This document shows positions 7,627 through 14,859 of a stretch of 64,000 nucleotides of DNA, one piece after another; within the stretch, counting starts at the first letter, position 1, and the number at the start of each line of letters is the position of its first letter. The stretch comes from Burkholderiaceae bacterium (GTDB lineage Bacteria > Pseudomonadota > Gammaproteobacteria > Burkholderiales > Burkholderiaceae_C): assembly GCA_024235955.1 (NCBI GenBank), contig JACKLJ010000002.1:558001-622000 (forward strand). Direction: 5' to 3'. The position numbers were made by a program, and so were the translations under genes. Under the pieces are notes generated by a model, which searched no databases, had not been told where the DNA came from, and saw only the letters and a program-made list of their open reading frames with translations.

Positions 7627-8490
7627 ATGGATGAAGCGGATGTCACACAGAAAGCACGGGCCTTTGTTGCGAAGGTTGATGTGTCCGGCATCCGAGAAGA
7701 CCTGACGCCCTATGTGGTCGCGGCCAACGCCAAAGTCAAGAAAGAGGAGCTTAGTGAGGGGGAGTCCGGCTACACGATCACCAAGCCGAATGGCAAGCAC
7801 GTGATCACGGTGAATTCGCTGGAGACAGAAGAACGCCAACGCTTCACCATCTGCCACGAAATTGCGCATATCGTCCTTGCGCTGGAATCGAGCCACGAAG
7901 AGGTGCCGTCCTGGTCCTATGCGAAGCGGCATCCGAACGAAATCGCATGCGACACTTTCGCCGCCGAGTTGCTGATGCCGTATCAGCAATGGCTATCGCT
8001 TGTGCCCAAGGAAGAACCTTCGCTGGAGCTGATCCAGGGCATGGCGGCGCTTTTCAGCACATCATTTCCCGCCGCTGCGTCGCGGTTCGCCTCCCTCAGC
8101 GACATCCCTTGCGCCTTCGTCACCATGGAGCGCGGTGCAGTGCGCTACGCGGCACGCTCCACCAGTTTGCGACAGGCTGGGGCTTGGATATCTCCCAGGT
8201 CTGCCATTCCTGTCGGCTCTGTGGCTCACCGTCTCCGTTCTTCAGGCAGCAGTGCTGCAGATGAGGTTGCACAAGACATCTGGTTCGACAACTGGGAAAA
8301 GGGCCTCGATCTCTGGGAACTCTCCAGGCACTACGCACGTACTGACACCACGACCTCGCTGCTCTGGTTCGACAGCGACGATTTACCTGAGGTCGAAGTG
8401 AACCGCTTCGGTGTACGCGTCGAGGACGACGGTGGCTTGGCTGAACTCACTGGGCAGCTACCGTGGCCGGGACGCAGCAGGCGCCGCTGA
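7627..8490 (+). CDS. ImmA/IrrE metallopeptidase, CapP-like
   Basis: The 287-residue protein carries the zinc motif HEIAH (His77, Glu78, His81) and a downstream NEIACDTFAAELLMP segment supplying the third ligand, the hallmarks of ImmA/IrrE (COG2856) peptidases. These cleave XRE-type repressors; CapP does so to CapH when it senses single-stranded DNA. It starts 2 bp after the repressor stop, so the two are translated together. The C-terminal 150 residues are a less conserved sensor-like region with a Cys near residue 143 and another later region of unknown fold. Confidence 0.88.
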   Translation: MDEADVTQKARAFVAKVDVSGIREDLTPYVVAANAKVKKEELSEGESGYTITKPNGKHVITVNSLETEERQRFTICHEIAHIVLALESSHEEVPSWSYAKRHPNEIACDTFAAELLMPYQQWLSLVPKEEPSLELIQGMAALFSTSFPAAASRFASLSDIPCAFVTMERGAVRYAARSTSLRQAGAWISPRSAIPVGSVAHRLRSSGSSAADEVAQDIWFDNWEKGLDLWELSRHYARTDTTTSLLWFDSDDLPEVEVNRFGVRVEDDGGLAELTGQLPWPGRSRRR

Positions 8491-8625
8491 GGCCATTTGC
8501 GTTCGTGTGTCTGAGTGGCCACATGGCCTCGAAGATGTAGGGTGGATGCAGTGTCAAAGGTCAAAAGATGTTTGGTGTCGATGAGTCGCCATGAAGAGTG
8601 AGACGGAGATTATCTTGAACCGCTT

Positions 8626-9375
8626 TCACAGATACTTCTTGAACGTCGCCGACGCGATGCACACCGCGACGCCGAGCAGCGCCGCGCTGGGCAGCAGGAT
8701 CAGCAGCGGATGCACGCTGACCGGCAGCGCGAGGTAAGTGACCCAGGGCAGCACCGCCAGCGGCATCAGGCTGGCTCTCGCCCGGTGGTAGACGAAGCCC
8801 GATTCGCGGCCGGCGCCGAAGCCGCGCACGTCGCGGCGCACGAGCCCGTCCACCAGGCCGGTGAAGGCCGCCATCAGGAACAGCGGCAAGGTCAGGACCA
8901 GCACCAGCAGCCGCACGAGGAACACCAGCACTGTGTACGCCGAGGCGATCAGGTAGCTCTCGACATGCACGTAGAGCTGACCGATGTAGTAGCGGAAGTC
9001 CTGCGCCTGGCTGCGCGCGCCGGCACGCGATTGCGCCGCCGCGTCGCGTATCCAGTCCAGCAGGCCCGTTTTCACGAACAGTCCTTGGTAGGCCCACTCG
9101 ACGAGCTGGAGGGCGCTGCGCCCCGGCTCCTGCACCAGCACGCTTTGCGTGAAATGCTCCGAGACCTGCGACAGCTCGTAGTTCAGCATGCCCTGCGCAT
9201 GGCGCCAGCCCTGCTCGGGCCAGAAGAAGTGCATGCCGATGCACTCGATCGCGATGCACAGCACCAGCGAACCGGCCAACACCCCGAACAGCCGGAACGG
9301 GAGCGTGATGAGGCCTGCGATCAGGCCCTGCTGGCGAACCTGCTGGCGCTGGACGGCGACGGCGGGGTCGCTCAT
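8626..9375 (-). CDS. ICE membrane protein, TIGR03747 (PFL_4697) family
   Basis: This 249-residue integral membrane protein has spans at about residues 18-48, 145-178 and 205-240, and a soluble middle. Its sequence and place beside traD match PFL_4697 (DUF4400-like) proteins. It overlaps the traD stop by 4 bp. In the standard backbone it would be followed by the RAQPRD gene; here the CBASS cargo follows in the gap. Its role in mating is presumed structural. Confidence 0.85.
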   Translation of the reverse strand: MSDPAVAVQRQQVRQQGLIAGLITLPFRLFGVLAGSLVLCIAIECIGMHFFWPEQGWRHAQGMLNYELSQVSEHFTQSVLVQEPGRSALQLVEWAYQGLFVKTGLLDWIRDAAAQSRAGARSQAQDFRYYIGQLYVHVESYLIASAYTVLVFLVRLLVLVLTLPLFLMAAFTGLVDGLVRRDVRGFGAGRESGFVYHRARASLMPLAVLPWVTYLALPVSVHPLLILLPSAALLGVAVCIASATFKKYL

Positions 9376-11531
9376 GCCGTGGCCCCTTCATCCGCGCTGG
9401 CCATCTGCTTGAAGTCGGCCAGCAGATCGTCGGGCAGCGCCTGGTCCTGCAGGCCGGGAAGCCCCTTGTTGTCCCACCACTCGCCGGCCTCGACGTAGTG
9501 CTGCCGCATGTAGCCGGCCAGTTCCTGCAGATCCTTGGGCATGGCCTCGTCGGGGTCGGGCGCCGGCAGTGGCATGCGCACCTTCCACAGGTGGCCGCCC
9601 TCGATCAGCGCGAAGCATTGGCCCTTGGGCAGGCCCACGACGTGCGCTGGTTCGATCAGCGGCACGCTGTTGCTGCTGATGCGGTCCTGCGTGTTCGACG
9701 TGAAGGCGGTGTTGCCGGTCGGGTCTGAGCTGTCGGTGGCGCCGCTCATCACCGTCGTCGTGTAGACCTCGACCTTGGGCAGTTGGCGCGTCAGCAGTTC
9801 GGCCGTGGTGGTCTCGCGCACGCGCAGCATGAACAGGTTGTTGAAGTTGCCGACGACCTGGCCCGCCTTCGCGCGGTTGCCGATGCGCGCCTCGATGTCC
9901 GAGAGGGTCTGCGTGTAGGCCGTGACCTGGACGCCCGCGCCGCCGCCCTTGTTGACCATGGGTATGAACTCGTCGCCCATGAGTTCGTTGAACTCGTCGG
10001 CATGGACGTTGATGGGCACCTTGATGCCCGTCGCGGCACCCGGCAGGCCGTCGTCGATGCCGAACTTGTAGATGTGACCCGCGACGGATACGAGGTCGGA
10101 GAACATCGAATTGCCGACCGCCGCCGCGACTTCCGCGTCCGACAGTGCATCGAGGCCGACATAGACCACGGCCCGCTTCCTGATGATCTGCATCCAGTCG
10201 AAGATCGGGCGTGGGTCGGCGAGGTCCGAATAGTTCGGCGCCAGCAACTGCGCGATCTTGCCGGTGGTCAGCTTCTCCAGCAGCGGTAGGAGCGATGCGA
10301 CGATCTTGTCGAAGTACGTCCTGTCGTAGCGCACCGCGCTGCGCAGCCCGTCGAGCACAGGGTCGTAGATGCGCACCTGCGAGAGGTACTGCTCCAGCGC
10401 GACAACGCGCTTCTCCCGGCCGATCATGTTCCGCGGGATGTTCTTGTCGTTCAGCTTGGCTTCGAGCTGGACGATGATCTCCCAGGCCTTCGGCTCGTTC
10501 TTGGCGAAGTAGTGCTGCGCGTACTCGATGAACAGCGCATCGATGTTGATGACGTGGCGCTGGATCAGCAGGTAGTCCGGCCGCTGCCCTAGTTCGACTA
10601 AGGCCCGCGCGATGATGTTGACGAAGCGCCAGGCGAACTCGCGGAACGCCGCGCTGTTGCCTTCACCCGAGAGCTGGCCCGCGATGCGCGTCGCGACTTC
10701 GCTGATGCGACCGAAGCGGCCCACCGCGTTGTAGCGGGCGCTGATGTCCGGCCATCCAAGGTGGAAGACATAGAACTCGCCTTCGCGCCCCGCGCGTTTG
10801 GCCTCCACGTACATGCGCTTGAGCAGGTCGGCGTCGCCCTTGGGGTCGAAGACGATCACGACCTCGTGCTGGCCGCCCACCTTGCGGCGGATGTCCTGGG
10901 TGATGAACAGCTCGGCCAGGCGTGTCTTGCCGACGCGCGTGGTGCCGAGCACGAGCGAATGGCCGACGCGCTCGGCCAACGGCAGCGTGACGTCGACCTC
11001 GTGCGGCTCGATGCCGTGCAGGCGAGGCATGCCGCCCACCGGCGGTAGTGGACGCACCGGGTTGAGCGAGCTGTCCCAGGCCAGCGCCTTCGCCAGTTTC
11101 GAGAGCGGGTACGGCGCGAATTCCAGGCGCTCTTCCATGCGCCGCGCTGCCCGGTAGATCACCGTCGGCTCGACGTAGCGGCGGAACTCCGGCCGGTAGG
11201 TCTGCATCAGCCGGTGCGTGTGGCGCTGGTCCCAGCGGAAGCCCCGGCCGACGAACAGCCGCTGCTGGCTCACCGGCACATCGCGGCTGGTCATCACGTA
11301 GCGCGGCAGGCGCCGGATATTGCGCCGGTAGCGCAGGATGGCCCAGGCGTCGTGCAAGCGCAGCGCGCCGAAGGTCAGGAAAGCCAGCGCGCTGCCCAGG
11401 CCCAGCAACGGACTTAGCGCGAGCGACCACGGGGCCACCAGGCACAGAAACGCGGCGCCCGCACAGACCGCAACGGTGTATAGCTCCACCGCTGGCCGCA
11501 GCAAGACTTCGACGGCTTGGGACTGGGCCAT
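9372..11531 (-). CDS. traD: TraD type IV coupling protein (TIGR03743, SXT/PFGI-1 class)
   Basis: The 719-residue ATPase couples the relaxosome to the type IV channel. Two N-terminal membrane spans (about 17-36 and 38-57) precede a P-loop GTTRVGKT near residue 195. Walker-B-like VVYVGLDAL and HADEFNELMGDEF segments lie in the second half. Its length is normal for the family. It is the central gene of the transfer block, overlapping PFL_4697 downstream and lying 28 bp from PFL_4695 upstream. Confidence 0.95.
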   Translation of the reverse strand: MAQSQAVEVLLRPAVELYTVAVCAGAAFLCLVAPWSLALSPLLGLGSALAFLTFGALRLHDAWAILRYRRNIRRLPRYVMTSRDVPVSQQRLFVGRGFRWDQRHTHRLMQTYRPEFRRYVEPTVIYRAARRMEERLEFAPYPLSKLAKALAWDSSLNPVRPLPPVGGMPRLHGIEPHEVDVTLPLAERVGHSLVLGTTRVGKTRLAELFITQDIRRKVGGQHEVVIVFDPKGDADLLKRMYVEAKRAGREGEFYVFHLGWPDISARYNAVGRFGRISEVATRIAGQLSGEGNSAAFREFAWRFVNIIARALVELGQRPDYLLIQRHVINIDALFIEYAQHYFAKNEPKAWEIIVQLEAKLNDKNIPRNMIGREKRVVALEQYLSQVRIYDPVLDGLRSAVRYDRTYFDKIVASLLPLLEKLTTGKIAQLLAPNYSDLADPRPIFDWMQIIRKRAVVYVGLDALSDAEVAAAVGNSMFSDLVSVAGHIYKFGIDDGLPGAATGIKVPINVHADEFNELMGDEFIPMVNKGGGAGVQVTAYTQTLSDIEARIGNRAKAGQVVGNFNNLFMLRVRETTTAELLTRQLPKVEVYTTTVMSGATDSSDPTGNTAFTSNTQDRISSNSVPLIEPAHVVGLPKGQCFALIEGGHLWKVRMPLPAPDPDEAMPKDLQELAGYMRQHYVEAGEWWDNKGLPGLQDQALPDDLLADFKQMASADEGATA

Positions 11532-11559
11532 GACGGGCGCTTCACCTGGCTCTACCGCG

Positions 11560-12126
11560 TCAGGGCTCGATGCCGGTCGCGGTGATCAGCACCGGGTAGT
11601 GCTGGATGCCCAGGCGCTGCGCCAGGTCGTCACCCGAGGCCGGCGACAGCATCAAGCCCGGCGCGAGGCGGCGCAGCGCGGCCAGTGCTTCGGGCGTCGC
11701 CACGTTGACCACCAGGCCCACGGCGCGCAGCGCCTGCAAGTCCTTGCCCCGCTGCTGAAGCCAGGTGCGCGAGCGATCGTCGTCGCTGACCAGGAACAGC
11801 GGCGTCAGGCCCGGCGCGCGGATCACGCGGCGCGGCTCGTCGCCCGGTGAAAGGCGCACCGAGCGCACCGGCAGCATGGCCGCCCCGGCATCGGCCGGGC
11901 CGCCGATGCGCGGCTTGGATTGCGGCGCCGGTTGCGGCGTGACTGGTTGACCGGGCTGCGCATCCTGCGGGTTCAAGGCCCGGTAGTAAGGCAGCGCCGA
12001 GCTGCCGCCCTTGTCCTCGACGACGATCAATGGCGGGGAGCTGTTCTTGGTGGCGGGGCTGCGATCCTGCGCGTTGGCGGTGGCGGCCAGCAGCGCCGCC
12101 GTCGCGGCAAGGAGGATGCGGTTCAT
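11560..12126 (-). CDS. ICE protein, TIGR03765 (PFL_4695) family
   Basis: The ATG at 12126 gives 188 residues with a clean signal peptide ending TANAQD. The same frame stays open upstream, but only as a high-GC shadow of the next gene. The mature protein is periplasmic, Pro/Gln rich in the middle, and ends with a thioredoxin-like QRLGIQHYPVLITATGI segment, as in the PFL_4695 family. It overlaps the lytic transglycosylase stop as ATGA. Confidence 0.85.
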   Translation of the reverse strand: MNRILLAATAALLAATANAQDRSPATKNSSPPLIVVEDKGGSSALPYYRALNPQDAQPGQPVTPQPAPQSKPRIGGPADAGAAMLPVRSVRLSPGDEPRRVIRAPGLTPLFLVSDDDRSRTWLQQRGKDLQALRAVGLVVNVATPEALAALRRLAPGLMLSPASGDDLAQRLGIQHYPVLITATGIEP

Positions 12127-12722
12127 GGCATGGGGCTCCGGACAGGGGGAAGTGAGGCGCCCGGCCCGAGCACGCGGGCCAGGTGCTGGTGAACGCTGCG
12201 GCGGTAGCGGGCGGCTGGCGCACCGCCCGCGGGCCGGTGGTAGCGGCCGATGGCGACCAGCCAGTCCTCGCCCGGCGTGTGCTGCTCCTGCAGGATTTCC
12301 GCAGCGATGGCGAGGTTGCGGTACGGGTCGAGCAGCTCGCAGGGCTGCTCGTAGCGGTGCGCGTGGTAGCCGAGGTTGACTTGACCGAGGCCGGCGTCGA
12401 TGCGGTTGGCCGGCGTGCGGGCGAGCGCGCGGCGGATGCCGGCGCAGGCCTCGACGCGCGTCGCGTAGCGTTCGGCCCGGCCGGCGACGTTGAGCGTCCA
12501 CGGCCATGGGATCAGGCGGCCGCGCAGCCGTGCGCCGCTCTCCTGCAGCGCCACCGCGTAGAGCACCGGCGACGGCACGACTGCCTGCTGGGCGGCGAGC
12601 TGGTAAGCGGGGGGTGGCACCTCCTGGCCGAAGGCTGTGGCCGTGCAGGCGCAGAGCACCAGGGCCAATGCCGCGCGGCCGGCGCGGCGAGTCAGGCTCG
12701 TTGCCGTTATTGGCGCTGCCAT
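12123..12722 (-). CDS. Lytic transglycosylase, VirB1-like
   Basis: The 199-residue exported protein has a signal peptide and a Slt/VirB1-type muramidase domain, with the catalytic Glu in ALQESG (about residue 62) and a downstream AGLGQVNLGYH motif (about residue 110). It would locally open peptidoglycan for pilus or channel assembly. It overlaps the PFL_4693 gene upstream by 16 bp and the PFL_4695 gene downstream by 4 bp. Confidence 0.92.
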   Translation of the reverse strand: MAAPITATSLTRRAGRAALALVLCACTATAFGQEVPPPAYQLAAQQAVVPSPVLYAVALQESGARLRGRLIPWPWTLNVAGRAERYATRVEACAGIRRALARTPANRIDAGLGQVNLGYHAHRYEQPCELLDPYRNLAIAAEILQEQHTPGEDWLVAIGRYHRPAGGAPAARYRRSVHQHLARVLGPGASLPPVRSPMP

Positions 12723-13438
12723 TGGCCGTTGACCTCGCGCACCACGGCTGGCAGATCGCCCGGCAGGCCGAGCGACAGCCAGCGCCCGGCGTCATGGTTG
12801 AGCGTGATGGTGCGCGAGCGCACGCGGCCGGCGTCGATGCCGGCCCGCGTCGCCCACTGGCGGATGCGGGAGTCTTCCTGGCGGCTGCCGACCATGTAGA
12901 GGTCGAAGGCGGTGCCGGCCGCCTGCAACTGGCGCACGCGCTGCTCACATGGCGGGCAGTCGGCCTTCACGAAGACGGCCAGCCGGCCCGAGCCCCGGTT
13001 GCCGGCGCCCGGCGCCTTCGCACCGGGCATGTTCACGCGCTGCTGTCCTGGATAGAGCCGCTTCCAGGCCGCGTCGTAGGCCCGCTGGTAGGCCAGCGTC
13101 TTGCCTACGCGCTTCGATTCCGCCTGCACCTGCAGCTCCGCATAGCGGTTGCGTTCCTCGTCGCTGCGCGCTTCGATGCCCAGCGCCGTCAGCGGATCGA
13201 GGTTCGGGGAGTAGATGCCCAGCGGCCCCTGCATCAGTTGCCGATAGCGCGCCCATTCCTCGGGGCGCAGGCCCCAATCGCGCGCCAGCCGTTCGTCCAG
13301 CGCGGCGTCGCTGCTGTTCTGCACCTGGGCGGCAACGGTGCGCGAGGACGCGACCGGCGCCGACTTCGCCGAGGCCGTGCCTGCGGTTCCTGCGATAACG
13401 GCGAGGAAGGCAGCGAAGCAGATGGCGGCGCGCTTCAT
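12707..13438 (-). CDS. ICE protein, TIGR03759 (PFL_4693) family, thioredoxin-like
   Basis: This 243-residue exported protein has a signal peptide ending near TASAKS. A segment around residues 60-115 has WGLRPEEWARYRQLMQGPLG, typical of PFL_4693, and a C-terminal thioredoxin-like fold carries a CPPC motif (about residues 160-163). The dithiol suggests a periplasmic redox or disulfide role in pilus assembly, inferred by analogy with TrbB/DsbC-like transfer proteins. It lies within the tightly packed pilL-to-traD operon. Confidence 0.88.
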   Translation of the reverse strand: MKRAAICFAAFLAVIAGTAGTASAKSAPVASSRTVAAQVQNSSDAALDERLARDWGLRPEEWARYRQLMQGPLGIYSPNLDPLTALGIEARSDEERNRYAELQVQAESKRVGKTLAYQRAYDAAWKRLYPGQQRVNMPGAKAPGAGNRGSGRLAVFVKADCPPCEQRVRQLQAAGTAFDLYMVGSRQEDSRIRQWATRAGIDAGRVRSRTITLNHDAGRWLSLGLPGDLPAVVREVNGQWQRQ

Positions 13439-13447
13439 GGCCGGCTC

Positions 13448-14092
13448 CTACGGCAGCGCGATGCGCTGGCTCTGGCCGTCCACGCGGAACACGGCGGCGC
13501 GCGCCTCGATCGCCAGTAGATGCCACGCGCCCACGGCATCGCCTTCGCGCAGCAGCCACACGTCCAGCACCGACGAGGCCTTGGGTGCCGCCACCGACAG
13601 GAAGCGCTCGCCGCCGCGCAGCTCCACGCCCACGACGTTGAACGGCGGTTCGGGCACCTTGGGCTTGGCCGGCTCGGCGGTACGCCGCGGTGCCGCGCCA
13701 GGCGCGGCGGTTCGCTTCATGCGCGCTTCGAGGTCGCCCACGCGCGCCTGCAGCGCCTGCAAGTCGCCGGCATGGGTATCTCCAGCCTGGGCCTGCTCCA
13801 CCTGCGCCAGGCGTTCGTCCAGCGTCTTGCGGGCGGCCTCGAAGTCGGGTTGGGTGACGAGCTTGGGCTGGTTCTTCGAGGCCGCCGCTTGCTGTTCGAG
13901 TTCGGCGACGCGCGTGTTGAGCGCCTGCACGTGTGCATCCTGGGCGCTGGCCTGGCTCTGCTCGGCCAGGCGCGACAGGCCCACGCTGTTGACCACGGCC
14001 AGGATGCTCACGAGCAGCAGCCAGACGGCCGCTGCGATCTTCAACCAGCGCGCGCGGCCGGCGTTCTCGTCGGGAAGCTGCGGGATGGGCAT
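13448..14092 (-). CDS. Membrane-anchored coiled-coil ICE protein
   Basis: No named family is recognised. The 214-residue protein has a short cytoplasmic N-terminus, one span at about 19-38, a predicted coiled coil at about 45-130 (regular Leu/Ala/Gln heptads), a Pro-rich linker and a compact beta-rich C-terminal domain. This is the layout of periplasmic pilus-alignment proteins such as PilP/PilO. It overlaps the end of pilL by 52 bp, unusually long for this operon, so both frames are used there. Confidence 0.75.
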   Translation of the reverse strand: MPIPQLPDENAGRARWLKIAAAVWLLLVSILAVVNSVGLSRLAEQSQASAQDAHVQALNTRVAELEQQAAASKNQPKLVTQPDFEAARKTLDERLAQVEQAQAGDTHAGDLQALQARVGDLEARMKRTAAPGAAPRRTAEPAKPKVPEPPFNVVGVELRGGERFLSVAAPKASSVLDVWLLREGDAVGAWHLLAIEARAAVFRVDGQSQRIALP

Positions 14093-14700
14093 GGCTGGGC
14101 CTCCTGGGGCACTTGTGGGTTGGCGGGTTCAGCGGCCGGCGCGCTCGATGCCGCAGCCGCAGGAATGGGGTTTGCGCTCGGCGCATGCGCGTTCGTCACG
14201 CGCGTGAAGCACACCGCGCGCGCAGCGTCATCGACGGACAACTCCCAGGCCGGGCCGGCGAGCGCCAGCAAGGCATCGCGCAGCGGCAGCGGCCCGAGCC
14301 GCAGATGCGCCGCCGGCAGCGGCAACGTGAACAGCGATGCGGTGTCCGGCGCGTCGCAAAGCCGGTAGCCGGTGCGAAGCAGCACGTGCCGCAGGGCATC
14401 GCCGACGCTCGCGTCCAAGGTCGGCGGAATCGAAATCTCGATCACCTGTCGCAGCAGGTCGCGCTGCGCGGGTTCCGGCACCATCTCGACCAGCGTGTAG
14501 CGGCCGTAGCGGGCCACTGGGATCTGGCCTTGCTCGGGCTCCGGGGAGATGGTCCTGGCAAACACCGCAGGCTCGGGAGGCGATTGGCGGGCAGCCGGGG
14601 TGCTCGCCGCGCCCGTCGCGGCGCAGCCGGCGATGAGCACGCAGCCGGCCAGCATGACAGGCACGGCCAGGCGATGAGCGACGCAGGTGAGTGGTTGCAT
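14041..14700 (-). CDS. pilL: PilL, ICE type IV pilus lipoprotein (TIGR03748)
   Basis: The 219-residue protein has a lipoprotein signal with a lipobox around LIAGC (Cys about residue 26). The VARYGRYTLVEMVPEPAQRDLL and LLRTGYRLCD segments are characteristic of PilL of PFGI-1-class elements. It is the first gene of the transfer operon read here and is preceded by the helicase terminator. The low-complexity Ala/Pro C-terminus overlaps the next gene. Confidence 0.85.
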   Translation of the reverse strand: MQPLTCVAHRLAVPVMLAGCVLIAGCAATGAASTPAARQSPPEPAVFARTISPEPEQGQIPVARYGRYTLVEMVPEPAQRDLLRQVIEISIPPTLDASVGDALRHVLLRTGYRLCDAPDTASLFTLPLPAAHLRLGPLPLRDALLALAGPAWELSVDDAARAVCFTRVTNAHAPSANPIPAAAASSAPAAEPANPQVPQEAQPCPSRSFPTRTPAARAG

Positions 14701-14813
14701 GGGGCAGTTCCCTGGAACACGGAGCCCTCACCATCGCCGCCGCAGAGCGTTCGGGCAGCAAACAAAGGGAACTGGCATGCGCCCGACTTCATGGCGTGCC
14801 CTCGATGCGCAGG

Positions 14814-14846
14814 AAAAAAAAGCCGGCGCCCCGAAGGGCGGCCGGC
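14814..14846 (-). terminator. Rho-independent terminator after the helicase gene
   Basis: On the minus strand a GC-rich stem with one bulge (GCCGG-C-CGCCC paired with GGGCG-CCGGC), closed by a TTCG tetraloop, is followed directly by eight T. It lies just past the helicase stop and before pilL, so it separates the accessory block from the transfer operon. Confidence 0.9.
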
Positions 14847-14859
14847 GTGGGTTGGCGGA

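Noticed and set aside
8489..8530. GAGGCCAT/ATGGCCTC inverted repeat after the ImmA gene as a terminator
   Set aside because: The loop is 26 nt and there is no T run, so the support is too weak to list.
11560..12948. A long minus-strand frame extending PFL_4695 upstream
   Set aside because: The extension covers the lytic transglycosylase and PFL_4693 genes; a clean signal peptide starts at 12126.
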